A DNA stretch of 64,000 nucleotides from Pterois miles (Eukaryota; Chordata; Actinopteri; Perciformes; Scorpaenidae), in assembly GCA_947000775.1 (NCBI GenBank), contig CAMQGK010000318.1, positions 2,417,501-2,481,500 of the forward strand, read 5' to 3'. Positions 47,700 through 58,018 of the stretch are shown one piece after another (the first letter of the stretch is position 1; each line of letters opens with the position of its first letter). Under the pieces are notes generated by a model. That model did not search any database. It was not told the DNA's origin and worked only from the letters and a program-made list of their open reading frames with translations. A program made the translations under genes and the position numbers.

Positions 47700-48905
47700 T
47701 TAAAAGGGACTGTATGTAAGTTTTTACACATACATATAAATGTTTTTAAACTTTTATTGCTATCTTAAAAAATGAGAGCTTGTGCGACTCTCTGGGTTTT
47801 CTCCATCAGCCTGTAGTTTGCTTTTAATGTGAAGCTGCAGATCCTCATCACAGGTTCCCCATGTCTTGTTTCCTGGGTGCTGAGGAGAGTGACAAGGGGT
47901 TAACTCCAGAACGAGTAATGTTATTGACTCCAGCCCAGGAGACTAAAAACCATGGTGTGTCCCCTGTGCCTTCTGACCACAATCAGGAGGCTGAAACAGG
48001 AATAGCTAACACTAGGATCAGAGATGCTAATTTTGAAAAAAAAAAAAAAAACTTTTTAGCCAATAACCGACCCTCGTTAACCAAATATTAAGCGTTAACC
48101 GATAAGATTAGTCCATCTCATGTAGCGATGCGCCAGCTGCAGTGTATGAGCACAACAGACAACTAGGTCCCCAGTTCACCATCCGGGAGCGATAGCAGCA
48201 CTGTGGACATGCAGCCACTTTCCCAGTAAAAGTCCGCCACCATCTCAGCATCATTTAATTGAGCAGGCTGTTAGCTGTGTGTCTGCCTGATGTATTGATA
48301 CTGGCGCTTGCCATAACTGTAGTGATTGTTCGACGAACTGTGCGTGTGTTTGTGCTACATTAGCAGCTGTAGCTCTGCCGGTGGCTTTGTGCCCACCAGC
48401 TGTCACACACTTGTGTGGCGTAACTTTAGTGAAGGTTGAACAGACTGCATGTGTGTGTGACGGCAGTGAGCGTGGGTTTGTCGGTGGCATTATAGCTGTG
48501 AACTTAGCTGTAGCTTCCTGTATCTTGCAATGCCGGCTCAGACTCTCTTAAGGTGGGCTCTTAAGGTGGACCAGCTTTTCCCCCTAACCTGACCAGCTCC
48601 CTAAGTAGGATCAACATCGACCGGACCTTAGATTCATGGAGGGACCGTTGTTTGGTAAGCATGTGAAATACAGTACATAGTAATATTGTGGTTTTAGTTA
48701 GCTAATTATGCTAATGCTAATCAACATGATGCCTGTCACGTTCAGTGTGGTGTGTCGACTCATTGTTTTGACCGATGCTCACTCGCTCGCATCTACGTAG
48801 TGCGAGCATACGTGTGAGCAATAGGATGCTGACTGTCGCTGACTTAATGGCCACAGGTGTCACTGTAAACAAGCAATTTCTGATTCTTACATAGAGCCCC
48901 TTTAA
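47700..48905. mobile_element. TTAA-bounded non-autonomous element, ~1.2 kb
   Basis: The left end is TTAAAAGGGACTGTATGTAA and the reverse complement of the right end is TTAAAGGGGCTCTATGTAAG, about 18 matches in 20 with one gap. TTAA is at both edges (47700-47703 and 48902-48905). The interior has no transposase. An A15 run lies near 48038-48052. It shares only the TTAAAGGG start with the other TTAA elements in the window. Confidence 0.7.
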
Positions 48906-49639
48906 TAATGAAAGCAATAACAAATACTGTATGTATTATCCCAAACACATGCTGACACTAACATTGGCCTTTAAAGAAAGTCTGAGTGGCCAGTGTCCCC
49001 AAAGACATACTAAAATGTTCCCACACATAGTGGACTTTGGTTTAGCAGCCAGCAATGATTCCCCACTCAATGGATTGGATCTTTCTTGCCTCGAGCTCCT
49101 ATCCATTTTCTCCTTGCCATGATCTATTTTATGGATGTTCCTCCATGATGGCCGCATGTTGCCATCGATGGTTTCCTTTCTTTATTTCTCCAAGGACTAA
49201 GAACACCTGTCTGCTTTAATCACTAAGTCCTTCCCAGCAGGAATGCCATCACTGAACGGACACCAAGCTGCTATCTGACATTGATAGAAACAAGATAGTA
49301 TGGATCCACTTTCGGCAACAACAAAGAGCCAGCAAAGAGATCAACGAGAGCATCCGTCTGTTCTGCTACTAAAGTTGTCTCTTCACAGTCTGCTGCCAAA
49401 TGACTCACTAATATCATAAAAGAAAGGAACTGGAGTTTCAGCTGTGACTCACTGTGTAAACATGAAAAATGGATGAATGAAATCATATTTTCACGAGTCA
49501 CTCCAATTATGTGAATGGTCATGCTGTTATTCAGGATGACACATCTATAGGATTTTCCCAGAAGTTGAACCAGTCATCAACAACATACTGTTAGCAAACT
49601 AATAAAACTAGAATCCAGGAAATGCACATTATCCTGGTT
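48906..49639. other. Unique non-coding sequence
   Basis: Nothing recognised. Confidence 0.5.
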
Positions 49640-49826
49640 TCCTATTTTGTTTGTGCCACAATACCACTTACCGAATGAAATTTTACATTTTTCAATACAA
49701 AGTCAATACCACACTAAAAAAAAAAAACCAAAGTAACACAATAAATCTTTGTTGAAATAAAAGCACCGTCACATTTTCAGATTTTTGGCATCAACCTGGT
49801 ACTGAAGTATCAGTCCTCTTGACATC
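49640..49826. repeat. Possible decayed MITE fragment
   Basis: The right part 'ggcatcaacctggtactgaa' followed by 'gtatcag' and 'cttgacatccct' resembles the terminal portion of a common teleost MITE with alternating GGTACCGAAGTACC motifs. The left boundary was not found. Confidence 0.3.
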
Positions 49827-50763
49827 CCTCATTAAGAATGTGCTCTTATTCAACTTGCTGGGTTTTAATGTTTTATTATTCTCCCCACACAGCACAGTGA
49901 CTGTTTTCTGTCAGATTTGTATGACATCATATGGCCATGATCACTGTGGGAATCTACTCCCAGTGGACTACTAACTGTTTCCGTGGGCGACAGCCTTGGA
50001 TGCTATGAAATAATCTACCAGTAAGGTTAACAAACTGGAGACAAATGAATCAACTCTCACCATTTGACTGAAGAGGAGCCAAATGCCCCGGACATCAGTG
50101 AGCTGCCCCTCAATGGAATTTTTTTTTTTCTGAATGCAAATAATGACTAAAGTTTGCTCAGTGATGAACAGATCGTTCTATCAGTTTTTTCATGGAAAAC
50201 GATTTGTCCTTGAATGCACAATGTTTGTACCCGTGGACTTTTATGAAAGGTCCCATTTACGGATTCGCATGAATCCCCCACGTCCGCCTCCCCTTAGTGA
50301 AAGATAAGGATGGGAGATTAATCAATATCTAACCCTACAGAAACAGACGCATACAGACAGTGGCTTGTTGTCATCAAAACCGGCCACAAATTCAAGGCCA
50401 CAAAATGAATGACTTAAACATACAATTTGATCTCCGAAGTTTCTGTTGACAAAGTTGTTTCACCCATATTTTGTCCATCAACAATAATTATGTCAAAGTT
50501 CATGTGTTTGTTAGGATCTGCAGTGAAAAACAAGGTTGTTGCCAAACGAGGGAGCCGTATCCAACATACCCAGCCATTTCATTTCTTCTCAAACTTTCAT
50601 ATCAATTGGAAAAATAAATGTGTGTATGAAATATCCATAGGGAGATATTTCATATTATTATATGCTCACTTGTGGCATAAAAATGACATAAAAAAACAAG
50701 GAAAATGAAAACTGAGCTTGGCTCTTGAGGCATTGCTATGGATGATTATTCCTGCAAACAGAG
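49827..50763. other. Unique non-coding sequence
   Basis: Contains a T-run at 50119-50129. Nothing else recognised. Confidence 0.5.
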
Positions 50764-50821
50764 TGTAAATTGAATTTCCCCACTGTGGGACTAATAAAGG
50801 TAGATCTTCTTCTTCTTCTTC
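50764..50821 (+). repeat. Non-LTR retrotransposon 3' tail fragment
   Basis: Reads 'tgaatttccccactgtggga' then 'ctaataaagg' and a (CTT)n tail (50806-50821). Same terminus as 41548-41599 but with a different tandem tail, which suggests that the tail microsatellite is generated at insertion. Confidence 0.66.
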
Positions 50822-51199
50822 TAAAAGCAGGTGGAGGTAGCCTTCTTAGCAGCAATATAAGGCAAGATTATCACCCTGCTTGTAAAGACTGCCAACCTAT
50901 TTGGGTAAAGTGCAAAAAGTGACTGAAACCACAGCTGATAGTTAAGTCAAGGCAGGTGTTTGAGAAAATTACAGCTGCTGCACACAGAATGGGTGATCTG
51001 CTTTGTTACTGTGGAACAGTGGGGCTTGCTACACTCATAATGACCCACTGTATACAGTGTATTAGCGCAGCATGTGGTTGTAATCTTCACAATATGAAAC
51101 ACAAGGTGATTCTTTTAAAACACACACCTCTGTGTATTTAGCCACACTGGCAGCATGGTTCTAGAAATGGCAATGTTGGTGTGGCAATTAGTCGATTAG
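50822..51199. other. Unique non-coding sequence
   Basis: Nothing recognised. Confidence 0.45.
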
Positions 51200-51995
51200 T
51201 CCAGACCAAACTATCTCAATAACTATTGGATGGATTGCTATGAAATTTTGTACATTTTGACACTCAGTCACCCGAGGATGAAATTACTTTTCCTATAGTG
51301 CCACCACAAAATTCACATTTGTGGTTTTTAGTAAAATGTCTCGAAAAGTATTGGATGGCACAAAATGTTGTTCAGACATGGTTCCCAGATGATGTTTCCT
51401 GATGATCCCCAGACTTTTCCTCTAACACCACCAAAAGATTAATATTAAATGTCTCAAGCAGCTATTGGACGGATTGCCATAAAATCTGGAACAGACATTC
51501 ATGTCCCTCTCAAGATGAATTGTAATAACCCTTGTGATCCCACTTTTTGTGTACTTTGTCTTGGAATGTCTTTGGACTGTGGGAGGAAGCCAGAAAACCC
51601 ACGCTAACACAGGGAGAACATGCAAACTCCACAGAAAAGTGCCCCTTGCCGGATTCAAACCTGCAACGGTGCTAACCACTGCACCACCATTCCCCATACT
51701 TTGTTTTATGACCACATACCTGAAAATCCAACAACATTCCCATTAGTCTCAGTTGTATTTGGTACCAATTAGCAAATGTTAGCATGCTAACAAGCTAAAC
51801 TAAGACGGTGACCATAGTAAAAAATTACCTTAAATAACATTACGGTAAACACCATCGTGTTAATTTCATCATTGTATGTTAGCATGCTGGTATTAGTATT
51901 TGGCGAAGCTGCTAAATGCGTGATTGGGACCATTTTTATTGCCTCTGTACGGCTTTCAACATGACATTGTTTGAGACAGTGACTTAAAGGTAACA
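51200..51995. repeat. Interspersed repeat with three internal ~120-bp units, interrupted by a SINE
   Basis: Three imperfect units begin near 51216, 51339 and 51453, each with a 'tattgga(t/c)gga' core. The block resumes after the SINE-like insertion with 'acaacattcccattagtctc' and 'atgttagcatgctaacaagc' (51726-51800). This matches a repeat that I know from many teleosts but cannot classify. The right edge is approximate, and sequence to about 52300 may belong to it or to a neighbour. Confidence 0.55.
51560..51697 (-). repeat. tRNA-derived SINE-like repeat, nested
   Basis: Minus-strand copy of the element at 31577-31811. It keeps an intact B-box GGTTTGAATCC (complement of 51651-51661) and an A-box-like TGGTGCAGTGG (complement of 51677-51687). 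The distal body is truncated. It sits inside the repeat 51200-51995, so it is the younger insertion. Confidence 0.75.
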
Positions 51996-54106
51996 GTGCT
52001 AACAGCGCTAAAAGTGAGCTAAGTGTATGGAGTCACTGGTCAAGACGACGTTATCAGCTGTAATCGCCATATGAGAGCAGTGCAGGGTAGCGGCCATGAG
52101 TTAGCCAGTGGGGAATGCTCATATGTACTAAAAGCATGTGCAGCCGGCTCGCCTATGTCAACAACAGAGGGAGAGTGACTTCATCCTCTGCTCAGGTAGA
52201 CAACACTCTTCTATATCTTTATAAAGCAAATACTTGTTTGGTGCTTTTAATGTGCTATTAATTCTTTGGATATCGAACAGAGCACCTATATGATATAGAT
52301 TATAGTTAACTGTAAAGATGCCTGGACGCAGAAGGAAACAGGCTTCAGTCTTGAAAGAAATGACCAGACATACATCTTGACTATTGTGATTATCAATGGG
52401 AAGAAAATAAGGTGGAGTACAGTAGCGTGATGGTAAATATGATTCTCCCTGGTTGAAAAGACTAAAATCCCAAAGAGGAAACAGGCCGGTTTCACAGTGA
52501 CGGTGTTTGCTTAGGTTGGATAGAACCCCCTCAGAGTTCAAAGATGACAAGTTTCCCACAGAGAAACACCCAGGACTCAATTCAACTCGTCTTTTTTCTG
52601 TCTCTTTGGAACAAAATTCAGCTTGTTGTGAAATAAGATTGCGCTTCATTAGGTTTTAAAAAGATTTGCATATCTTACAGCTCCTCTATGTTACATGGTT
52701 CGGATATTTAAGAGGCCTCCAATGAGATTATTCTCCAGCTGTAGGGCTTGAATGCCTGAGTATGTTTGTCTAGCAAACAGGCTCCTGCACTTGCTGGTCA
52801 GTCATTCTGGCCACTGGTCACTTCTGCCTCCAAATCTGCTTATAGATTTCCTTTGCTGTGTGGCCTGAGACGGGTCAGGAGGTCAGCCTCTTGCATGGCA
52901 TTCTGGGAGTGATTGTTCTCCGAAGGCCCTGGGTGTGGAATCTATCATCATTAATGCACCAGTCTGCTCTTGTTAACCGGCTGCCCAAACATGATGGAAA
53001 AAGAATGGAGCCCTTTTGAATTGGTTGCTTTTGAAAGGAGATCAGATTCTTCATTTCATCTTATAATTGGGCCAAATAGGAAAATGCCAAAAAGGTCACA
53101 AGGTCAGCTTCATATGCTGATTAGAGACTAGATTTGATATCTGAGATTGTGAAAATGGATGATTAGCATTATTAAGTTAGCACTGCATCAGTAAATGGTG
53201 TAGGATGTAAGTGTAAGACATAATTGATGGATGGATAAATTTATAATTTCTAAAAAGAGAACCATCTGCCAGGACTTTACAGCACAAAGACCACCAGTGT
53301 GACGACCATACTTCAGCTTTTTTCAGGCTGCATGAAAACAGCTGTGAATTCTCACACTGATGAATACGGTCAAACGTATGCATCCTCGGAAATGTTTACT
53401 TAAAGATTGCGAACCTGGGTTAGATATTGCGACCCAGGACTAACATTAGTGTCCCCCATCACCCGGTCATGCACTGCTTTCAGCTTACTGCTATTAAAAC
53501 TGTCCACATGATATAGGTGAGAGAAGCCAGCTGCTCATGTTAGCGTGAGGTCTTTCTTCCCCCCATTCGTGGGCCAAAGCAAACGATTCGCCCATTTTAT
53601 CATTGTTTCAGTTTAACCTTTGACCCCACATGGGAAACTAAATAATGAATTCCATATTTCCCTATGGTGATGGCAGGATTGGCTGTTAGTGACCATCAAT
53701 CAAAGCCAGCGAAGCTGAATGGTCACGTGACCGACCACTGAGTCACACATAGTGTCCACTGCCTGAAGACAGAGATGATGAGGACATATGGACACACATT
53801 AACTGCAATGAGTACAAATTCAGGCATAAAAGTGTATCTGTTAAAAAAAAAAAAAGACTGAAGTTACATGTTGATGCAACATTTAATCAGATGAGAAGAA
53901 GAGTTAGAGCTACATGTGGTCTAGTGTATAAGCTGTAATGTAAATGGATAGAAACAAAAAAAAAGAAAAAGGTAAAAACTACAAAAAAGACAGAAATCAA
54001 ACCTGAACAGCTGAGCTGCAGCCTCGATTAGTTGTAAACTATTAAATCAATCGCCAACTATTTTAAAAATCAAATAACAGAGAAAAAAAGCCTACATTCC
54101 AGCTTC
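51996..54106. other. Non-coding sequence, possible conserved block 52700-53130
   Basis: 51996-52310 is probably repeat-derived. A 163-codon minus-strand open frame (52158-52649) overlaps it but has no recognisable domain. 52700-53130 is repeat-free and balanced, a plausible conserved regulatory block. Short A-rich runs lie at 53841-53852 and 53955-53985. Confidence 0.4.
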
Positions 54107-54470
54107 TTAAAGGGTCAGTGTGTAGGATTTAGGGAGCTCTATTAGCAGAAATGGAAAATAACATTCATAAGTATGTTTTCATTGTTGTATAATCACCTGT
54201 AATTACGAATCGTTGTGTTTTCGTTAGCTTAGAATGAGTCCTTCATATCTACATACGGAGCGGGTACTCTTCATGGATTCCACCATGTTTCTCCAGTAGC
54301 CCAGAATGGATAAACCAAGTACTGGTTCTAGTGAGAGCGTTTTGCATTGTTATATTACCCAAAGGCTGTAGTTCTCTGACACATTGACACATTGCGGAGG
54401 GGTATTCAGTTGGCTGCAATCTGCAAACTCACCAGTTGATGCCACTAAATCCTACACACTGCACCTTTAC
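54107..54470 (+). mobile_element. TTAA-type MITE, 364 bp (MITE-T1)
   Basis: The left end is TTAAAGGGTCAGTGTGTAGG and the reverse complement of the right end is GTAAAGGTGCAGTGTGTAGG, both continuing ATTTAG, a terminal inverted repeat of about 25 bp with three mismatches. The left edge has TTAA and the right edge a one-base variant (TTAC). No coding capacity. A related left half is nested in hAT-N1 copy E at 57204. Confidence 0.78.
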
Positions 54471-54870
54471 ATGTGAACATTTTCTGTTTTATTTACTCTC
54501 TTATGACAGTAAACTGACAATCTTTGAGTTGTGGACAAAAAGGCCACCTGAGGACATCATCTTGGGCTTTGGGAAACACTGAACTTCCATTTTCTGGGTC
54601 ACATCAGCTCTATGAGACGAGGCAACTTCATAGCAAGAGATACATGTGTGAAATGTTGAATGCCAATGCTTAGAAATGATGTAATGTCAGTAAACCATAA
54701 ACAGGATGACGGTTACTGAACCAGATAATCATTTTCATACCAAAAGGATACCAAAGGGGAGAAGTAAGCAAAGAGCTTACATCACTAAGTCCGACCTGTG
54801 GTTAGAGCGCTTACTTGCAGTGTTTAGCAGAAAGTGTGCTTTGATTTGATTCATGATTTCTTGTGGGTGG
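54471..54870. other. Unique non-coding sequence
   Basis: Nothing recognised between the two MITEs. Confidence 0.45.
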
Positions 54871-55787
54871 TAGGGCTGGGACGATTCACCCGTCTCCTGA
54901 TTCAGTACTATCGCGATACTTTCCTTTCATGCCAATTCGATACATGCTGCGATTTTTAAGTATTGCAATTCTACAGGTATTGTGATTTGATATTGTATTT
55001 CATTGCGATTTTTGTTACCTTTTTTCCCACTAGACCATGGGAAAAAGCTGAATCATACACTTCAAGGGACTATTATTTAGGAAAATATCTGAATTAATCC
55101 ACTAAAATGTTTGATTTCCAGTATGTATGTAGTCAGAGATGTTCTGAAGTCAAATTTATCAGTCATTGTCAGGAATCACTTATTACATTTTTTTCTAGCA
55201 ACTCAAAATTACAAAGAATAAAGATTTCCGTCACAAATTAGTTTTATTTTGATTTTAATTTATGAGGGACACATAATGTTTTAAACTTCAGGTGACTATA
55301 AGCCAATCAATCTTATTTCCATATATGTATTTTGTATAGTTCCCTTTGTTGATACCTTATTTTGAAAACCGGAGGTTGTCATATACTTCCCCTGACTTCA
55401 CCAAGTCCGTTCATTAGCTCTTACTGTTCATTAGCTCCGTTCTCTTTATACGTCCATGGTCAGCTCCGTTTGAATGCATTTAACATAAATGTCAGGATAA
55501 GGGTGCTCAACAGTTGTCAGCTGATATGACCACAGAGATGAAGAGAGACGGCTGGCTTGATCGCATGTCACCGTAATACGATAATGTTTCCTGTTCATAA
55601 CAGAGTTAGCATGCAGCTTTAGCTGTGATATCTAGCTCTGCTTTTACCGCAATGTGTGTGTAGTGTTGACAAATTTGGATTTAAATGTGAGGGTGCAGGT
55701 CATATCACTTTTTCGCTTTGATTTCAAAATCATTAAAATAAAAAAAAATTACAATACATAGGTGAGCTTATTTTTTTCCCACCCCTA
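54871..55787. mobile_element. hAT-type non-autonomous element, ~0.9 kb
   Basis: The left end is TAGGGCTGGGACGATTC. The reverse complement of the right end is TAGGGGTGGGAAAAAAA. The first 11 bp agree except at one position. Flanks GTGGGTGG (54863-54870) and GTGAGTAC (55788-55795) are only a weak 8-bp duplication (five of eight). The subterminal 'atcgcgatac' motif is typical of teleost hAT-derived MITEs. Non-coding. Confidence 0.6.
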
Positions 55788-57162
55788 GTGAGTACAGAAT
55801 ATTTTCAGCCAGTGCCAACACTTGAGAAAAGAATTTAATTTGGGCAAAAAGTGTCTAATTAGAGGTGGAAGGACACACATTTAATGCGATTCCACATTGT
55901 GATGCAGTTTGAAAAGGCTGAAAATCATGCACAGTTCTGCTTTAGATGATAAGAGCAACAGGATAACAGACAAGGTAGCAAATGTGAGACAAAATCATGG
56001 AAAACAAGTCCAGCGAGAGACCTATTAACTGTTCCCTGTGCAGGGAATGGCGATGTGTGCATTACATCTGAAATGACACCACTTTCCCTAGCAAAAAAAA
56101 AAAAAAAAACTTTTTGAAACTATTGCCCCAGATAAGAACCGTGTGAAAAATCGATAGGGGAGCTCAGTTGTCAGTATGACGGTGTGCTGACTAATTCTCG
56201 GAGGAGCAAGGCAGAGTGGGAAGAGGGTTTTAAGGACGCCCACTGGAGATAAGAGACCATTCACATGGGAACAGCGGTAGCCCTTTTTATTTTTTTTCTC
56301 CAAAGTCACCAAATCTTTAGAGGAACAGAGTTGAGTATTTGCCTTCCTCCTAATTGAGACTGGGATGACAGCTCAGGGCCGGACGGAGAGCACTGTCGAC
56401 AGTGGGAAAAGGGGAACGGGACCAGCGGAATAATCTCCTCTTAAGCCTTGCCTATTTATCACGGAGGTAATGATAAGAATCAGATTTAAAGGTGAACCCT
56501 GAGATGGGTCAGAGACTCACACAGGCGGTAACGTAATCTGCAGGGGAGCGCTGATAACCCGGGACAATATGGGGGGGACGCCTGTCAGATAAATAAAACA
56601 AACGGCGCACAGCAATAAAAGGGGACCCACGTGGCGTCCGCCTCACAGAACAAACGCACCATCACCAAGAATAGGAAGAGAGTGATGGCTACAGAGAGAG
56701 GAAGAGAGGGATGGTAAAGAAGAGATAAAGGAGGCAAAAGAGATGACTTACAGTATTTCAAATAGCCAAGAGACAGAGCACTTTCAGAGTGGTGGAGCAG
56801 ACAGACAGGCAGGCAGGGACAGAGGGGGAACCTCAGTGATGTGAAATGTCAACAAGAGTTTGCATTCCAGTGTGATGCTCTGCAATCAGTAAACAGTAAA
56901 TTAAGAAGACTTTCACTCACAGTGCAAAGCACTGATTAAATATTTTAAATTGGCTATTACAAATTACTGCTTGCGAATATAAGTGGGGCTATAAACTACC
57001 GGGTTATGAAACATTAAAGCTGCATCTGGCACCATCATTACTTAAAAATACATTAGATTATGCAGTGGGGATCTGAGCCATTCACACTAATTAGGATGGT
57101 GGGATTATTTGCCGAAATTAATTTAGGTTGTTAGACACTTCCAAGAAACTTCTATAAAAATT
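55788..57162. other. Unique non-coding sequence, possible conserved block 56330-56640
   Basis: An A18 run lies near 56092-56109. 56640-56760 is purine-rich. 56330-56640 is repeat-free and balanced, a plausible conserved block. No exon recognised. Confidence 0.4.
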
Positions 57163-58018
57163 TGAGCTGTCAGAGTTAACGCAATAACAATGCAAATTTG
57201 TTTTTAAGGACCAGTGTGTAATAATCTGGGAGCTCTATTAGCACAAATTGAATATAATACTAATAACTATGATTTCTTTAGTGTATAATCACCTGAGAAT
57301 AAGAATTGTTGTATTTTTGTGACCTTAGAATGAGCAGTTTATATCATCATGTTTCTGCAGTAGCCTATGACGACCTGGGCTGGAGTCGATAACGTTACTC
57401 ACTCCCATTGCTGCAGCTCTCTCTCTCTTGCTTCACCAAGGTGAAAACGAAGATGAGCAGCTATAACTGCATATGGAACTAGAAAACATAAGGAATCCAT
57501 TGGTACCAGCCATGTCATATTAGCTTGTCGCGAAGGAGTAAATAATGTTTCAAACTTATATACGAACACACAAATAAGCATTTTGGGAAAGGCAAACTGG
57601 CATGTCCATGACCTCAAGATATGTGAATGAAAATGGGTTCTATGGGTAGCGACGAGTCTCCCCTTTACAAACATGCCCACTTTATGATAAGCACATGCAG
57701 TCTGGTGTGAGTCATAGTCAGCTGACAGCTGTTGTTGTTGCCTGTTGAGTTGCCATGTTATAATGTGAGCATATTCTTTATGCTAAATGCAGTACCTGTG
57801 AGGGTTTCTGGACAATATTATTGTTTTGTGATAACTGATTTCCAGTAATAAATATATTCATACATTTGCATAAAGCAAACACATTTGTCATCTCCCATGT
57901 TGATAAGAGTATTATATACCTGACAAATCTCCCTTTAAGGTACATTTCAAACATAAAAAATGTGCAATTAATTTATGATTAATTGCAATAAATATGTATA
58001 TATCAATTGAGAGCCCTA
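57163..58018 (+). mobile_element. hAT-N1 copy E, interrupted
   Basis: Starts TGAGCTGTCAGAGTTAACGC and ends GAGAGCCCTA. The interior matches copies C and D from about 57465 onward ('ggtaccagccatgtcatatt', 'gacctcaagatatgtgaatg', 'catgcccactttatgataag'). The region 57204-57370 is a MITE-T1 insertion. About 100 bp of the ancestral hAT-N1 sequence appears missing next to it. No target duplication could be read. Confidence 0.72.
57204..57370 (+). mobile_element. MITE-T1 partial copy nested in hAT-N1 copy E
   Basis: Begins TTAAGGACCAGTGTGTAATA and continues 'gggagctctattagcacaaa', 'gtgtataatcacctg' and 'ttagaatgagcag', matching 54107-54300. The right half and right terminus are absent. The insertion point corresponds to a TTAA that is intact in copy A (complement of 7510-7513). 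Confidence 0.7.

Noticed and set aside
52158..52649. 163-codon open frame on the minus strand
   Set aside because: No recognisable domain or signal peptide. It overlaps repeat-like sequence at its left end, and a frame of this length is expected by chance in 64 kb.
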